DNA of 64,000 bases from Lojkania enalia (Eukaryota; Ascomycota; Dothideomycetes; Pleosporales), in assembly GCA_010094045.1 (NCBI GenBank), contig ML986578.1, forward strand, positions 620,001-684,000, written 5' to 3'. A program made the position numbers and the translations under genes. Positions 49,393 through 61,653 of the stretch are shown here, piece after piece; the first letter of the stretch is position 1; each line of letters opens with the position of its first letter. Under the pieces are notes generated by a model, which saw nothing but the letters and a program-made list of their open reading frames with translations, searched no databases and was not told the origin of the DNA.

Positions 49393-50634
49393 CTAGAAAT
49401 CGTCACCTTCATGCCATTCGCGCCCTGCTTCCTTTGCCCTATTCTTCGGGTCGTTTCCTCTTTCCACAGCCTCTTTCTTGAGGTTGTCCACTATTGGACG
49501 AAGGCGTTCAATCTCCTTCTTGAACTCCTGATCCTTGCCCGGCTCTGGTTGGTCTAGCTGTTGAGCCTCTTCAATACGGCCTTCCGCCTTAGCATCTTCA
49601 ATTGCCTTCTTCTTCTCCTCCCATTCATGCAGGTCGCGCTCTCTATCTCCTAGTTCATTCTTGACTTTGATAAACTCTTCAAACTCCTTTTCGCCCCCAA
49701 AACAGCTACCAAACTGGTCACAGAAGCAAATATGTTCCTTGGGACAATAGATGTTGTCACCTGTAAAAACAAACTGCCAGACGTATTCCCAGATGCGACC
49801 GGAGAGATAGTCGGGTAACTTGGTAGAGAAAAGCCATTCACGGTACCAAACATATTGGGCATGCGGCTTTGCCTGGATACGTTCTCGAGAAAGGGCGAAC
49901 TGGGCACAGCACGGCTGCGCAAGAACGGATGGGACAGGATCAAGCGGGAAAAGCTCACTCCACGATTTGGCCAACATAACCTCCTCTTGCTTGTACACGT
50001 TCTCTTCCGTTTCACCGGGATGCATCCAGTCGGGACATCCAGGATACCAAGTACAGCGCATGTTCACGAAGCCTTCCCTCCACACTCTTTGGCGACTGAG
50101 CCGCTTGACTAGCTCCGCGGCATTATTTCCCAAAATGTCATCGTTATGCCAGGTATACTGGTGAGCGTGCATGAAGATAGAAACGTCGGGTAAGTTGTCG
50201 TAATTATCAATAATATACGAGAGGTAGACCATGACTTCATGACCCTTGTTTTTGGGGGGATGGAGCGGAGCTGAAGGGTCATCGGCGACGTAAATGGCTT
50301 TCTCTTGGTCAGGAATCTCCTTGTCCATCCAGCCAACGTCTTCCTCCTTCGTTTTCGCAATGACGAGCACTGAGGAGTAGTTGTGACCAGACGGCATTGG
50401 TGAGCCCTTTCCAAAGTTAGGCTTCGGATTCCAGTTCGCATAATCCGGATCTTTTTGCTGGTCAGCCGCTAAGTTGCCATTTGAGTCGTCTGCTCCATCC
50501 GACACATGTTCCCCCAGCCCAACGTGTTGTGGCAGCTGCCGAACTTTGTCCCGGACCGTCGAACTTTGGTATAAGAAAAAGAAGAATAGCACGACGGTGA
50601 GGGCGAGGAACGGAATGAACCTCTTCTTCGTCAT
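49393..50634 (-). CDS. DUF3431 family type II membrane protein
   Basis: Intronless, 413 aa. The start MTKKRFIPF at 50634 is the first ATG in frame. One N-terminal membrane anchor (FIPFLALTVVLFFFFLYQSS) makes it a likely Golgi or ER type II protein. The lumenal domain carries the DUF3431 hallmarks: VVYLSYIIDNYDNLPD-like text (MVYLSYIIDNYDNLP), SIFMHAHQYTWHNDD, NMRCTWYPGCPDW and AQFALSRERI. A cysteine cluster (YCPKEHICFCDQFGSCF) follows. The final 90 residues form a highly charged coiled-coil-like tail. Family function is not established; some members resemble glycosyltransferases (inference). Confidence 0.88.
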   Translation of the reverse strand: MTKKRFIPFLALTVVLFFFFLYQSSTVRDKVRQLPQHVGLGEHVSDGADDSNGNLAADQQKDPDYANWNPKPNFGKGSPMPSGHNYSSVLVIAKTKEEDVGWMDKEIPDQEKAIYVADDPSAPLHPPKNKGHEVMVYLSYIIDNYDNLPDVSIFMHAHQYTWHNDDILGNNAAELVKRLSRQRVWREGFVNMRCTWYPGCPDWMHPGETEENVYKQEEVMLAKSWSELFPLDPVPSVLAQPCCAQFALSRERIQAKPHAQYVWYREWLFSTKLPDYLSGRIWEYVWQFVFTGDNIYCPKEHICFCDQFGSCFGGEKEFEEFIKVKNELGDRERDLHEWEEKKKAIEDAKAEGRIEEAQQLDQPEPGKDQEFKKEIERLRPIVDNLKKEAVERGNDPKNRAKEAGREWHEGDDF

Positions 50635-52649
50635 GGTATGCAAGGAGTAGAGTAGGGAGAGCGCAGCCGAAGTGGGAGATGAACGGGGCGCGAAAAGCTA
50701 GAATCGACGCATGAGTCGCCTTCGACCCACGGTGTCTGTAGTGGTCAGCATTTTGTACGAGGCAGTAGGGTGTGCACACTGTGCTCACCGTCGGACTATC
50801 GAGGGTAAGGTAAGGTGGCGTGCCTGAGAATAGAGAGCAACAGGATCGCAACAAAGAGAAGGATTTCCCAAAGCGGACAATGAAAGAACACGCCAGGTAT
50901 CAGGCGAAAGTAATGCGAAGGCCAGCGGGGGGATACAAAGGCTACGCAGAATAGCTATGTACTGTACAAAAGGCACAAAAGGAGTCGTCGAATGCGCTGC
51001 CGGGGCTGCAGCCATGGCGGGCTGAGGATCCGCAGCGATAGGGCGGAGCGTTCTGGCCTGTGTCTCTGAGGCCCTAACCGGCAGCAGCTAGACGACAACG
51101 GGAAGACCAGACGTGACGCAAGCCGGGCCCGCTTTGATAGTCCATTTTTATCGTTTATTTAATTAGTCTCATGTTCCGCGAAACTCTAGAAGAAACTCTG
51201 GAAGAAACTCTGGAAGATGCTATATTTATCACGCCGCATACAGTGGTCCGATGTAGATGAAATCTGGTTCTACAGCTCGCTACGTATTCTAAATCCTTAC
51301 AAGCGTATGTAAGTTTCCTTGGTGACAGATGGCCGCTTGTTTTCTAGCATAAAACATTATGCCGTGGCTAGAACCTATGCCCCTTGCATTGGCGCACAAC
51401 TGGGTGACGCGGACAACAATCTGATGCGCACTACGACCAAGCACAACGACTGTCGCTTTCCCGCCCATATTTGCATTCCGGAGCGTCGAACATGAGACGC
51501 CTCCGACAAACGTACGGCTGGACCAATTTACTTCGCCAGTATGGATTTCATCAAACTGAATAAACGCGAAGCCAAAGGCAAATAGCTCGCAAAAAAACCA
51601 CCTTGAGGGTCGACAGCGTCTACAAACCAATAAGAGTGGAGTCGAAGCGCAGCCAGACTTTGCCGTGAAAATCATGCGGGAACGCTGGGGAAGCAACCTT
51701 CCCGTGGTCATTGGAAACACAACCAGTGACATAAACGGAAACAGCGTCGAACTCAAAGAAACAAAGGAAAGACGGGGGGGCACGCACCTTCAGGTCTACC
51801 CGACACGCAGCAATCGCACTAAGCCGGCGTCGGTTTGCTCGCGCACCCGAGAATTTGACTCATTTGTCGTATGGATTCGTCACGGAGCGGTGATATGGCA
51901 CGGGTAAGGTCTGCGTTTCGTCCTCACGCAAGCTAGTCGTCGACAGGTCATATATTGCTTCTTACCGCTCAGTCTGTGCCAGCGAGTTCTGTCAAATGGG
52001 CTGAGACGCTCTACAGTCTCTTCATTTGCCCAACGATGAGGGTGCTGTCAAGTCGCCACTTGATTTACGGCATATCCTATAATTGATCTACGGGTCGGGG
52101 ACTGCTGTTGGCATGGTGGCTGCGATGTTCTTGACGGCTGTTGGAGCCGATTGTGCCAGTTATGATTATTGAGAAGTATTTAGATAGTGCTGATGGTGCT
52201 GACGTGGTGAAGACTGATTATCTTTTTGACGTCCGGTGATCATCTCGCAAAGGGATAGTTTAGAAGTACAATTTAGGTGTCGACGCAGATGTAGACGAAT
52301 TATGCTCCCAAGGGCCAACCGCTGTGACCCTGAAAGCTTTACCGAGTTGAAACCGTTTCTCCTAAGGAAATCCACCGAGTGCCGAAGACCGTGATGAAAA
52401 GGGCTGCCAGCCACAATGAAAGGGATACTGTGGAAGCATACCTTCCCGTGCTGCTGCCATAAACCATATCGATGAACTTTTGTCGACGCATATCCCCGTG
52501 CTGAGTTGTAAAGCCGCATTAAACCGATTCGAAAGAACAGAAGTGTAGGGTTACATGAGAAGGGGAAATGCCGAAGAGAGTGTTGTCAAAACCTATGGGA
52601 GGCGGCATCTCCTTAGAACCGCTTGGGTTCTAGCTAAGTCAGTCGCAAT
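50635..52649. other. Intergenic region, 2 kb
   Basis: 5' flank of the DUF3431 gene and 3' flank of the SR protein gene. Holds the 12 bp tandem repeat at 51180-51215. A 164-codon frame on the complement (51289-51783) starts at a non-ATG codon and is not supported. Confidence 0.4.
51180..51215 (+). repeat. 12 bp tandem repeat, three units
   Basis: GAAACTCTAGAA once and GAAACTCTGGAA twice, in direct tandem. Lies in the spacer upstream of the DUF3431 gene. Could bind a factor cooperatively, but no known motif is assigned. Confidence 0.85.
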
Positions 52650-53731
52650 CTATCTGGAATGGTAGAAATCGTCACCACGGTCATCGTATGACCTGCCACC
52701 ACTGTAGGTATCCTGACGCGGAGGGGGAGCATCGCCGTAGCTTCCCGCTCCGCCAGCAGCTGGTGGGGGTGGACGGTCATAATATCCTCCTCCACCACGT
52801 CGGTCATCGCCGCGGCTGGAATACCGATCTTCGCGGTAACGATCAGCGCCACGCGAGCCATAGTCATCTCGATCACGACGATAGCCACGGTCGTCGCGAT
52901 CACCATAACGGGAGCCACGATAGCCTCCGCCATAATCATCCCGTCGTCCATAGCCTCCGCCGTAATCATCTCGACGGCCATAGCCTCCACGGCGATCATC
53001 ATAACGGTCACCGAAGCGTCCACCATCACCGCGGCCCCGGAATACTAGTTTTTATGTTAGCCCCTCCGATTGCTCTGAACAAGTGAGCGGGAACCTACCG
53101 CGCTTGGGCGGGCCGTAGTACTTGCCCGGAGTTGGGGTGCGTGGGCGCGCACGACGTGCCTTCTCAATACTCAGTGTCCTACCCTGATGAACTTCACCTT
53201 GAAGGCCCTCCTTGGCAGCGTCAGCCTGCTCAGAGGTAACCATCTTGACGAATCCGAAGCCACGAGACTCCTTGGTGTGCGGATCGCGCATGATATTGCA
53301 CTTCTCGACCTCGCCATATTTCTCGAAGAGACGGCTGATCTCCTCCTCAGAGAGAGAGGGGTGAATTCCAGTCACGAAGAGGTTGGAGCCTGGATTGCGA
53401 GCACCCTCGTCATCGTCGTCGAGCTGGGGGCGAGGCTCCGGCGGCGGACCACTACTCGTTGTCAGCTGACGGGCCGTCACCACAGCGAACGAGGGGAAGG
53501 GAGTGAGTAGCGTACCGGCTATCGCGGCCATTCGGAGAGGCGCTGCGGGCTCGCGAGTCGTCCAGGTCACGACGGTCGCCGCGAGGGGAGCGGCTGCGGT
53601 CGCGATCGTAGCCACGGGGCTCGTCTACGCGCCAGTCAGTCAAACCCGTCGACGGGGCCGCAAGGCCACAGGGGAAGGCAGAACTTACCGTCGTAGCCAC
53701 GCTGCTCAGATTCGTACTCCATGGATGCCAT
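52650..53731 (-). CDS. SR-type RNA-binding protein (Tra2-like) with RRM and RGG/YGG tail
   Basis: Four exons on the complement: 53731-53689, 53624-53516, 53454-53099, 53044-52650, 300 aa. Short N-terminal RS-like region (DRDRSRSPRGDRR). One RRM at about residues 75-150 with RNP2 LFVTGI and RNP1 RGFGFVKM. A TPTPGKYYGPPKR linker follows, then a long Gly/Arg/Tyr/Asp tail with two tandem GGYGRRDDYGG units, ending YDDRGDDFYHSR. Order and linker resemble Tra2/SR splicing regulators; likely a nuclear pre-mRNA splicing factor. Intron 2 must use the AG after a CTGAC branch-like site, since the earlier CAG would give an immediate TGA. All junction frames close exactly. ATG 53731 is followed closely by a second in-frame ATG. 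Confidence 0.9.
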
Positions 53732-54468
53732 GATGCTGCGGTGGGTGGATTAGTTGGGTTAGCAGGCGGGCCGAGATGTCGTTTAGAGGTCGTCCGCTTG
53801 TCGGGTGGAAATTTTTCGGATCGGCGTTACGGGCCTTGCGGTAGGTAGGGAGCTAGCAGCTTGTGAACGCCGCGGCGGTGCTATAGCCGATCAGGGAAGA
53901 GTCCAGCTTACAGGTGATCGCGAGGCTCCGGTCGGGCACTGGGTAGGCGGTGCTGGAGTGGGTCTGGGGAATGAGTGACTGACGCGGGAGGAGGAAGGGG
54001 GGAGGACGGTATTTATGGGGAGCAAGGAGTGAGAACAAAGCGAGCCCTGCCCACTACGCGAGCTGAGTGAAGGCAGCCTCACGCTGACGCCCTGCGCTCG
54101 GCGGCCCGTGGGTGCGCGTTCTGGATTCTAGGCATTGCTGCTACTACTCAAAAAAAACCCCACCGCATGTGTGCGCCGACTATTGTGTTTCCGTGAACCA
54201 TTTCAAAAACAATATACGGATCCCTGCACAGAGGCTCTGCCGAAACCCTTCAATGCACCGCTAGCAACTAAATAACCCCGGCCCATCAAATACGATAATT
54301 GCTGTCCAGTCCGGAAATATACAGTCAAAGAGAAAGCCAGTCCAACGCCAGTTGCGCTCTCAATCATGCTCCGAGTAGTATACATAAACATAAAGTGGTA
54401 CAGGACAAGCAAACACGCCAATGAAGCGAGGCGCATGCCCAAAGAAAGCCGCGTGAGAATTAAAAACA
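53732..54468. other. Promoter region of the SR protein gene
   Basis: GC-rich 5' flank of the SR gene on the left, 3' flank of the PHD gene on the right. No other gene seen. Confidence 0.45.
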
Positions 54469-57400
54469 TTATTTAAAACCCCTCCATCTTTTCTTCTGTT
54501 TCCGCGCCGCTTTCTGCAGGAAATCTGAAACACTAGCCCCTAGCACCGAACCATCCGCCGGTTGAAAATCTTCCGGATCCGCAAGACCGTTGAGTTCGTC
54601 GTCATCCAACTCGCTCAGCTCCTCGCTCATGTCCCGTAGCACTTCCCTACCCGTCCACCTCTCGTCGTAGATTGTTGTGCCATGAGGATCAAAAGGCTCC
54701 ATATACCAGGGTATGCCGCCATTTGCGAGTGGTGCAAGCAAGTCCTTCACGGACCGTGGTGGTGTTAAAGGTGCTGTACCGGAAGGCTGTCCATCAGCTA
54801 TGTCATGATCGACATCCATAGCGTCCATATGCGCTTGGCCGTTGGAAATGAACATTGCATCCTGGCCCAGCTGCGCTGCAATGGCTGCTTCGTCGGCTGC
54901 CTCATCTCGAGCAAGATGATCGGCCAGGTTGTCGTCAGGCGTAGGAGCATGATTGATAGCGTTGTCTTTGGTCGTTGAGCCCGCCACAGCGTCCTCATGT
55001 GGATCCTCATCAACCGATTCATGTTCGGCCTTAGCTTCATCATTGCCATTCTCAAGCACGCCGGCCTCTATAGAAACTTGGGCGGCTGCCTCATCTACGA
55101 GTAACGCACCCTGTTGACGGTGCAACCTCTGATCGAGAAGCGCCTCAAGGTCAGGCAATTCTCTCTCGAAGGGTTTTCCTGCCAAATCCGATTCTTTGCG
55201 TTGAGCATCCTCAAAGGAGGGTTGTATGGCTTTAATGATGCGTTTCGCCAACTTTTTCTTCTCCTTTTGTTCGGCAGTCAATGAGTTGTGCTCAACACCA
55301 CTCATCTCGTGTTCTGCGTCCCCAACATTGGTGATTCTTGCGAATCCAATCACGGAACTAAAAACACCTGCCATATCCTCACTAAATGTTTGCACTGAGG
55401 TATAAAACTTCTCCTCAAGTTTCGTCTGGAGTATAGCTAGGCCCTCGGCAAACACGCCCTTTGAATCAAGACTAGAAAGCATGTTAGTTTCCCAACTTTG
55501 AGTGGAAGATGTATACTCACGCCTGTGCTCTTTCAAGAATCGGCCAGAGTAACGGAGGTATCGGGAAATAGACGCAATCAAGAAGCATCCTTAGGACCAT
55601 AACGTCCTTCAGCTTTTCCGCTTCCCGCTGTTTGACTTTCTGGCAGAGAACCCGAATCTGCTCCATGTCATCCTCTAGGCGTTCCGCGAATTCGATGCGA
55701 CGTTGGAGTCTAGGGCGGCCGGCAGCACCCATACCCGCAAAGTTACGGCGCGTAATCTCCATAGACGAGAAAGCTTCCATTTGGAGCTGGAGGCGCTTCA
55801 GTAGGGCCGCGCCGCGGCGTGCCTCTCGCTTTAATGTCCAATATTTGCATGCCTCTTGAACGAACTCTTTACGCTTCCGAACAGCAAACTTTATGAGGGC
55901 ATTCTCAACATTGTGATATACAGCCTGTGGTACAACAGGAGCTCCTGATGGTAACCTCCATGATTTGGTGGGTTGGCCTCGCTTGCGCTTCAAGTCCGGC
56001 TCCAAGTCATCAGCGCCTTCGACTGAAGGTACCGGCTGGGTCGATCCTATTGAAAGGGCGTAAGCTTGGCTATCGCCCCAGCGGACATGGCGCATGGTAT
56101 GCCGATACAAAGCTTTTGCATCTGCAGTCGCTCGCTCTACATCGTTTTCCCGTCGCCAGTCCGATGGAGAGTGCCTGTCACAATATGCTTTGAGAACGCT
56201 TGCATCCAATGCGCTTTGCGTGTGCGATGACTTCATCCTCAAGCAAAGTCTGGCTTTTCGTGCACACGTGACGTGGAATGCTTCGAAGCATGACTTGTGT
56301 CCGCATTGGATGCATGCACCCATTTTCTGCTTGCATATGTAACATGTCTACAGCACAGATTAGATATTATACTTTGTATAGCCAACCAAGAGCATGCTCA
56401 CCAGCTTCCACCGTGTCTTTGGGACCTTTTCGACATCCTGCACAGGCTCCTGGAAGGTCGTGTTGCCGAGCGAGACTTCTGGGATCCACATGGCGCAGAG
56501 CAAATGTGCCCATTTCATCGTCGTGGTTTGCTTGAACGCGCCATCTATATTCGGGCAAAATATGCAGCCCTACGAGCGTTAGCAAGGAACCTGTATGGTG
56601 GGGCGGAGGAAAGAGGACAAAGCATACCGGGTGTTCACTAACAGGGGTCCCGCGCCCCACAAGTTGGCATCGGCGGCAGAGCCACTGCCCTTCTGGGATG
56701 AATGGCACACCGTAACATTCTTGATGCACAGCAAGGTCGCATCCATCGCAAAACACGATTGCATTCGTGTTTTCACAGTCGCCATCATCGCAGATAGCAC
56801 ATTTCGTGTCCTGCTCTTCGCCTTGACCAGCGGCTTCCCCATTGACTGCAGCCGCGGAACTTGACCGTGGCCGATGTGTTTGCGGAGGTTTTGGGTTTGG
56901 CTTGGGTATGCCTGAACGACTATTAATTAAGCCGGAAGTGACTGTGGTTTCTAGATCTTGACTTACGCTTCTCTAATGCATGCCATTCTTTCTCAATCTG
57001 TGTAATAGTAACCTCGAATATTGCGGGCTTTATCGACTCTACGCCCTCGTCTCTTCTCTGGGCGTTCAATTGTTCTAGCCAATGATAATCTTGCTCATCC
57101 ATGTCATACTCGACACGCCCGACCGCGACTGCACTCGTTGAAGTCTCTCCTTCTGTCTTTAGAGTGAGGTCGAGGTCTTCTTCTATGGAGCCCTCTGGCA
57201 CACGAATTAAACTTTTCTCTGGCCTTAGGAATACTTCGCTCTCTTGATAGCCGAGATTTGCCATAGTCCGATCCACGTAGTTTACTTTGACTGCCTCGCT
57301 CTCCTCAAATGCTTTGAACGGGTCGACTTGGCGGCAGGATGGCTTGGGAAGGTTCAACTTCTCTTTTGGATTCATCGTCGGTAACACCTGGATTCGAGGC

Positions 57401-58110
57401 GCGGGAGGAGATCCGAGGCCATTCAGCATTGAATCAAGCTTACGGGGAGGCCGCCCAACGCGCCTCTTGACGGGTGTAGTATGTATGCCATTATGCCTGC
57501 CATTTTCCCCTTCCGCAGCTTCTTCGGCCGCTTGTTGTGCTCGAAGTGCTTCGTCGAGTATTTGAGAAGCACCACTATCGACGGCATACTGACCCGTGAT
57601 TGAGCCATTCAATGGAGTCCCTGGATCAGACTCTGCCGGACTTATGCCATCTACTTGATCCGCACTATACACGGGGAAATCTGCTTCGATATCAAGGTCC
57701 TGATGGAACTCCTCCCATCCACGTTCTTCTCTGGGTTTGTATCCATCGTTTTGAGCCACGGCGGCGGCAACTGCGGCAGCCGAGCTAGATCTAGGTCCAG
57801 CAGACGGCCTTTCACGTCGAGGTCGAGTGTAGGGCCCAGAGGGGGAGGGTGCTGGGACTGGCAATCCCTGCCGCTCGGCGTTCAAGCGCCCAACGCGGCC
57901 GCGCGGTCCGGTATAGTTGTAGCCCCCGGGGCCTGTTCCTCCAACTGGCGTCTCTACTCCGTCTTCATCAACGTACCGGCCGCCACCCCCAGGTCCGCCG
58001 GGGATATATCTTCGTTTCTTGAGAGGAGGGGCTGATTCGGAGATGGAGCGTTTCGGCGGTCTTCCAGCACTCCGCACGCGCTGCTTCGGCGTCCCTGGCA
58101 TTGGCGCCAT
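54469..58110 (-). CDS. PHD/extended-PHD protein, Nto1/BRPF-like (NuA3-type acetyltransferase subunit)
   Basis: Likely scaffold of a MYST histone acetyltransferase complex. Five exons on the complement: 58110-56967, 56911-56628, 56569-56402, 56347-55521, 55471-54469, 1141 aa. N-terminal AT-hook-like GRPPKRS and RRVGRPPRK precede an EPL1-like domain (about 230-380). PHD1 runs from [11 protein letters not shown] to [14 protein letters not shown] and CRRC (about 410-455). A zinc knuckle [12 protein letters not shown] leads into the extended PHD ([15 protein letters not shown], then [13 protein letters not shown], about 477-570). This PHD-knuckle-PHD array defines the BRPF/Nto1/Jade group. The long C-terminus is helical, then acidic, ending KKRWRGFK; no clear bromodomain or PWWP is seen, so closer to yeast Nto1 than to animal BRPF. 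Intron 1 skips an AG eight bases before the one used. Confidence 0.9.
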
Positions 58111-60561
58111 GTCGAAGAATGTAGTAATCGAACAAAAGGCAAACAAAGGGTGAGAGGTGGTGGTTGTGGAATTAACGCGCCCGCCACTAGTGCAATCTGT
58201 CCCACGACGAACTATCGTGAGCGCATGAACTCCGGAGGGCCGAGTCGCGAAGGGCGCATCTATGAAAATGCGAAGAGTGAGAAAAGTAGCCGTTATCGGG
58301 CGCTGACTGCTGTGGCGATGGGTGCGGACGCGCTCCTCCCTGTTCTCAACCTGTGGTGAAGTTGGAGAGCGCTCGGAGCGCCGAAAACTAGACTAACCCA
58401 ACATAAACTAGCTTCAAATTAGCCTCCCCACCACGTCACTCGTTCACTGCTCGGCGCACTTCAATATGGGCACCACCCGGCCGATCTCACGATAGCCACT
58501 GCCGCTACCGGGCCCCTCGTACTTCTACTGTACCTTACGCTACTCGGTAAAGCAAGTATATTCTACTCGGTCTTTGCTTTAGGAATGGAAAGACTAGCCT
58601 CACTCTCCAGCTTGCCACTCACAAGTATATTAATTATCATTTCAAAACTGCATTACCAGTAACAGCAGCAATATATATTAATTCTAAAGAATACTGCCAT
58701 TTCCGCGAATTCAGGAATGATGCCCGTGATTTTTATATGAGTGTCGCCCGTATTTCTACTAGAGTTTGGCCTCCAAGGCAGTCAAACAGGATGCAAGCCT
58801 CCACCGAACACCAGTTCAGCTAATGCATCGTATCGCCCCGAAGACGCCCTGGCCCATCATCCCACCTGGCGTTCGTAAGCTCTGGAGTAAGTACGGCCTT
58901 TCACTTTGATCTTGAGCCCGAATGCAAGGCTTGTATTATATAAAGAAGATATTGATCGACGATTTTGCAGATAGCACCGGTAATATTCTCAGTACTCCGA
59001 TCGCCAATCGCAATGGATGAAGGAAGTTGATCTAAGATCATTCTTCTGGTTGTTACCCCGGATTTCCGCCACGTGCATGCCCCTGGAGCCATCGAAAGCC
59101 CTAATGACGTACATACGGCCTTGTTTCGCGTATCTCACCGCGCCCTAGCCTCCACACACATGAGACTTTAGAAAGCTTGTCCGCCCGAGGCTCCCCTCCG
59201 GCTCCAGCCATGGCCAACTAGATCCTTTTGCTGGTGTACTGCATATCAACTAGAATAACCCTTAACTTCACCTAGATTATGGTCCATTAATGTTGGTCTT
59301 TCATCTTCGCGAAATTTATAAATTAGGCACCCTCCAATTTTAGTTTCACTATTGCGCAGTCATTTTGGTTCGACTTCGTGCCGCGCCTATTCTTTTCCTT
59401 CGCACAGTTGAATGCGCTGCGGTCCTTTTCAATAATATTTTCATCCTATTCTCATCTCGGCTTTCAGGCTGCATCGCCAGCAGTGTTAAAGCTAGCCAGC
59501 ATTCCATTTTTACACTCAGCCTAACATCTAGGCTTGTGCCGAGCGCATTCTCGTAATAAGAGGGTTGTTAGGAGCAGGTTTAGAATTATTGGGGATGAAG
59601 TCCCTGGTGTTTTCCCAACATTCGTGCCCACTATCCCCCCCATCCGTCCGTCCTAAAGTTCCATCCCAGGTGCGCAAGCTACAAAAGGTCTTCTCTTCGA
59701 TGATCCAGCGGTTTCATTTTGTGACCCTTTGTCCACGAGCAAAATGTTACAAAAGTAGGCTCTCAACGCCCCTTCTTCAAGCTATTACTACACGAATCGC
59801 ACCAGCAAAGCTCGCCACATCAGCCTGTTGACAGACATTCTAAATGTCTCTACTAGGAGCGATCTGTTCTACATAGGTCATTCTTTCTTCCACATCAATG
59901 TAGAAATGCAAAATTCCGAACTATAATATCATCACTTAAAATAGATTAAATTAAGCATATGGTTTGACCATAAACTGCAATCCTAAAGCTTCATATTCTT
60001 GATTCGCAGAAAGAATGAGCAGCAAATAACTACGCTGTGCCTCCGTTTGCTAGCTTAGACCTTAAAACTATCGCTCATATATATCTAACACCGCAAGGTC
60101 ACAAGATCTGATTCTTGATTACTTTTTTACTAGCCCGTTATTTGATTTCTACTTACCGGTGCATCGCCTAAAACTACCAGAATATTTCAGCTCACACTAT
60201 TTCTTATCGGTTTCCCCCCCCCCCCTTTTTTTTTTCCTCTTATACTAGGCCATATTATATCGTCGCGGTATCTTCACCTTTGCTATGCACGCACATTTAC
60301 AGATAACCATACTTAATTTCACTCACTATTCGTCAGTTTCACTACTTAAAGCAGATACACAATTAAAGATATATACACCATTTTACACCTTTCTTGCGCA
60401 ACTAGAGTCTCTTACGCAATCTTATCTATCAATACAAGACGCCTCATCTTCCTCAAACTATAAATTCTCCTACTAACCCACCGACTTCCTATCCTCTCCA
60501 CCTACACCTTTCTCTCCCATAACCGCCGTGGCCAAAATGCATCAATTAATAGCAAACCCAG
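58111..60561. other. Intergenic region, 2.4 kb
   Basis: Promoter of the PHD gene, then AT-rich DNA without a supported gene. A C12T10 tract lies at 60214-60235. An ATG at 60537 has a good context (GCCAAAATG) after a CT-rich stretch but opens only 12 codons before a stop. Confidence 0.45.
60214..60235 (+). repeat. C12T10 pyrimidine tract
   Basis: Twelve C followed by ten T, within a longer pyrimidine-rich stretch about 300 bases upstream of the decayed frame. Could form a triplex or be a promoter pyrimidine tract; no function shown. Confidence 0.85.
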
Positions 60562-61653
60562 GTAGGCCATTCTAAAATTTTAAGATTGGAGACACTCAAA
60601 TTCCCACTCTTCCGAAACGGGCGGCCACCCAAGACGTACGATATTTCGGACAAGGACCCCGAAGTGCCCGACGCACATGTGAAGTCCGATTACGATGGCC
60701 AGACTAGCATTCAAGGAACGGATGCAAGGGCCATTGGTCTCGATATCCGACTCATCAAGAACGATGGTACTCCGGAAATGGTCCTTGAAAATACTGGTGG
60801 CAGCACTACGCCTTGGACTTTTGAAGGCTTGGAGTAGGTCGCTAGACGCAAAATATATGATTATGCACAGATACAGACGAAGATGAGGCGCATGAAAGAG
60901 GCGGAGATGCAGACTGAGGAATCGGGGTGCATATTGTTTTAGAGTGCAGACGGAAACTACGCCGACAGCGAAGCCAATGATGTTACTCCAAACATTACCA
61001 ATTGTGGCAGTGCGAATGCTGGGTTGGGGTCAACGGGCCGAGGTCAGGCATCAACGAAGTAAGGTGATCAAGAGGTTCCGAATAAAAGAGCACGGTCTAC
61101 GGGGTCTTCTCAACCACGGCCAAAGCATTTACATATGAAAGGTCGTAGAATGAAACTAATTTTCAAAGGTGAGACCGGATTACTGTACATCGATATTCAA
61201 AATAGCCAAGTAGGTTAAAAGGAAGCTACGGACTTGAGCACAACGAATGCCAAGAAGAAAAGAGATCCAACCCCACAAAACCCTCTCGTATGTATTCCTC
61301 ACATTTCACATAAATTCTAGATATGATTTCCAGGCAGTGAAAGCGAGCTATCGATCAGGTGATTGCGGTTATTGGCCATATCGCTTATCCATCGCGAGCG
61401 TAATATCTCATAATAGAAAGACAGCTTCTTATTAGAGGGAGACAAAACCATGATCTTAGGCAATAACAATAGCAGAGCAGAAAGGAAATTTAAATACCAC
61501 GATCCCACCATCATCGTCGACGCCATCGTCCGCTATATTGATCGAACATCAAGTCGCCCACCAGTCCACAATCCCGTAGGGAAGACGTGCAAAGGGAACC
61601 AAAAGGATTCTGGCCACGAACTCCATTCGTGGTTTGAAAAACTAAGGAATTGA
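60562..61653 (+). pseudogene. Decayed protein-coding frame with Q/R-to-stop mutations
   Basis: One reading frame runs from about 60562 to 61653. It is open for 91 codons (DISDKDPEVPDAHVKSDYDG, then NDGTPEMVLENTGGSTTPW) and then meets TAG (60835), TAG (60940), TAA (61060), TAA (61216), TAG (61318) and four more before the final TGA. Between stops the text stays protein-like, for example ARRKIYDYAQIQTKMRRMKE, DQEVPNKRARSTGSSQP and KYHDPTIIVDAIVRYIDR. Each stop becomes Q or R by one T-to-C reversal, the pattern expected of RIP or CpG deamination. Base composition is only mildly AT-rich. No start or introns resolved and no family recognised. Confidence 0.42.

Noticed and set aside
51289..51783. 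164-codon minus-strand open frame
   Set aside because: Starts at GTG, internal ATGs give no recognisable protein, and it lies in a spacer with low-complexity patches.
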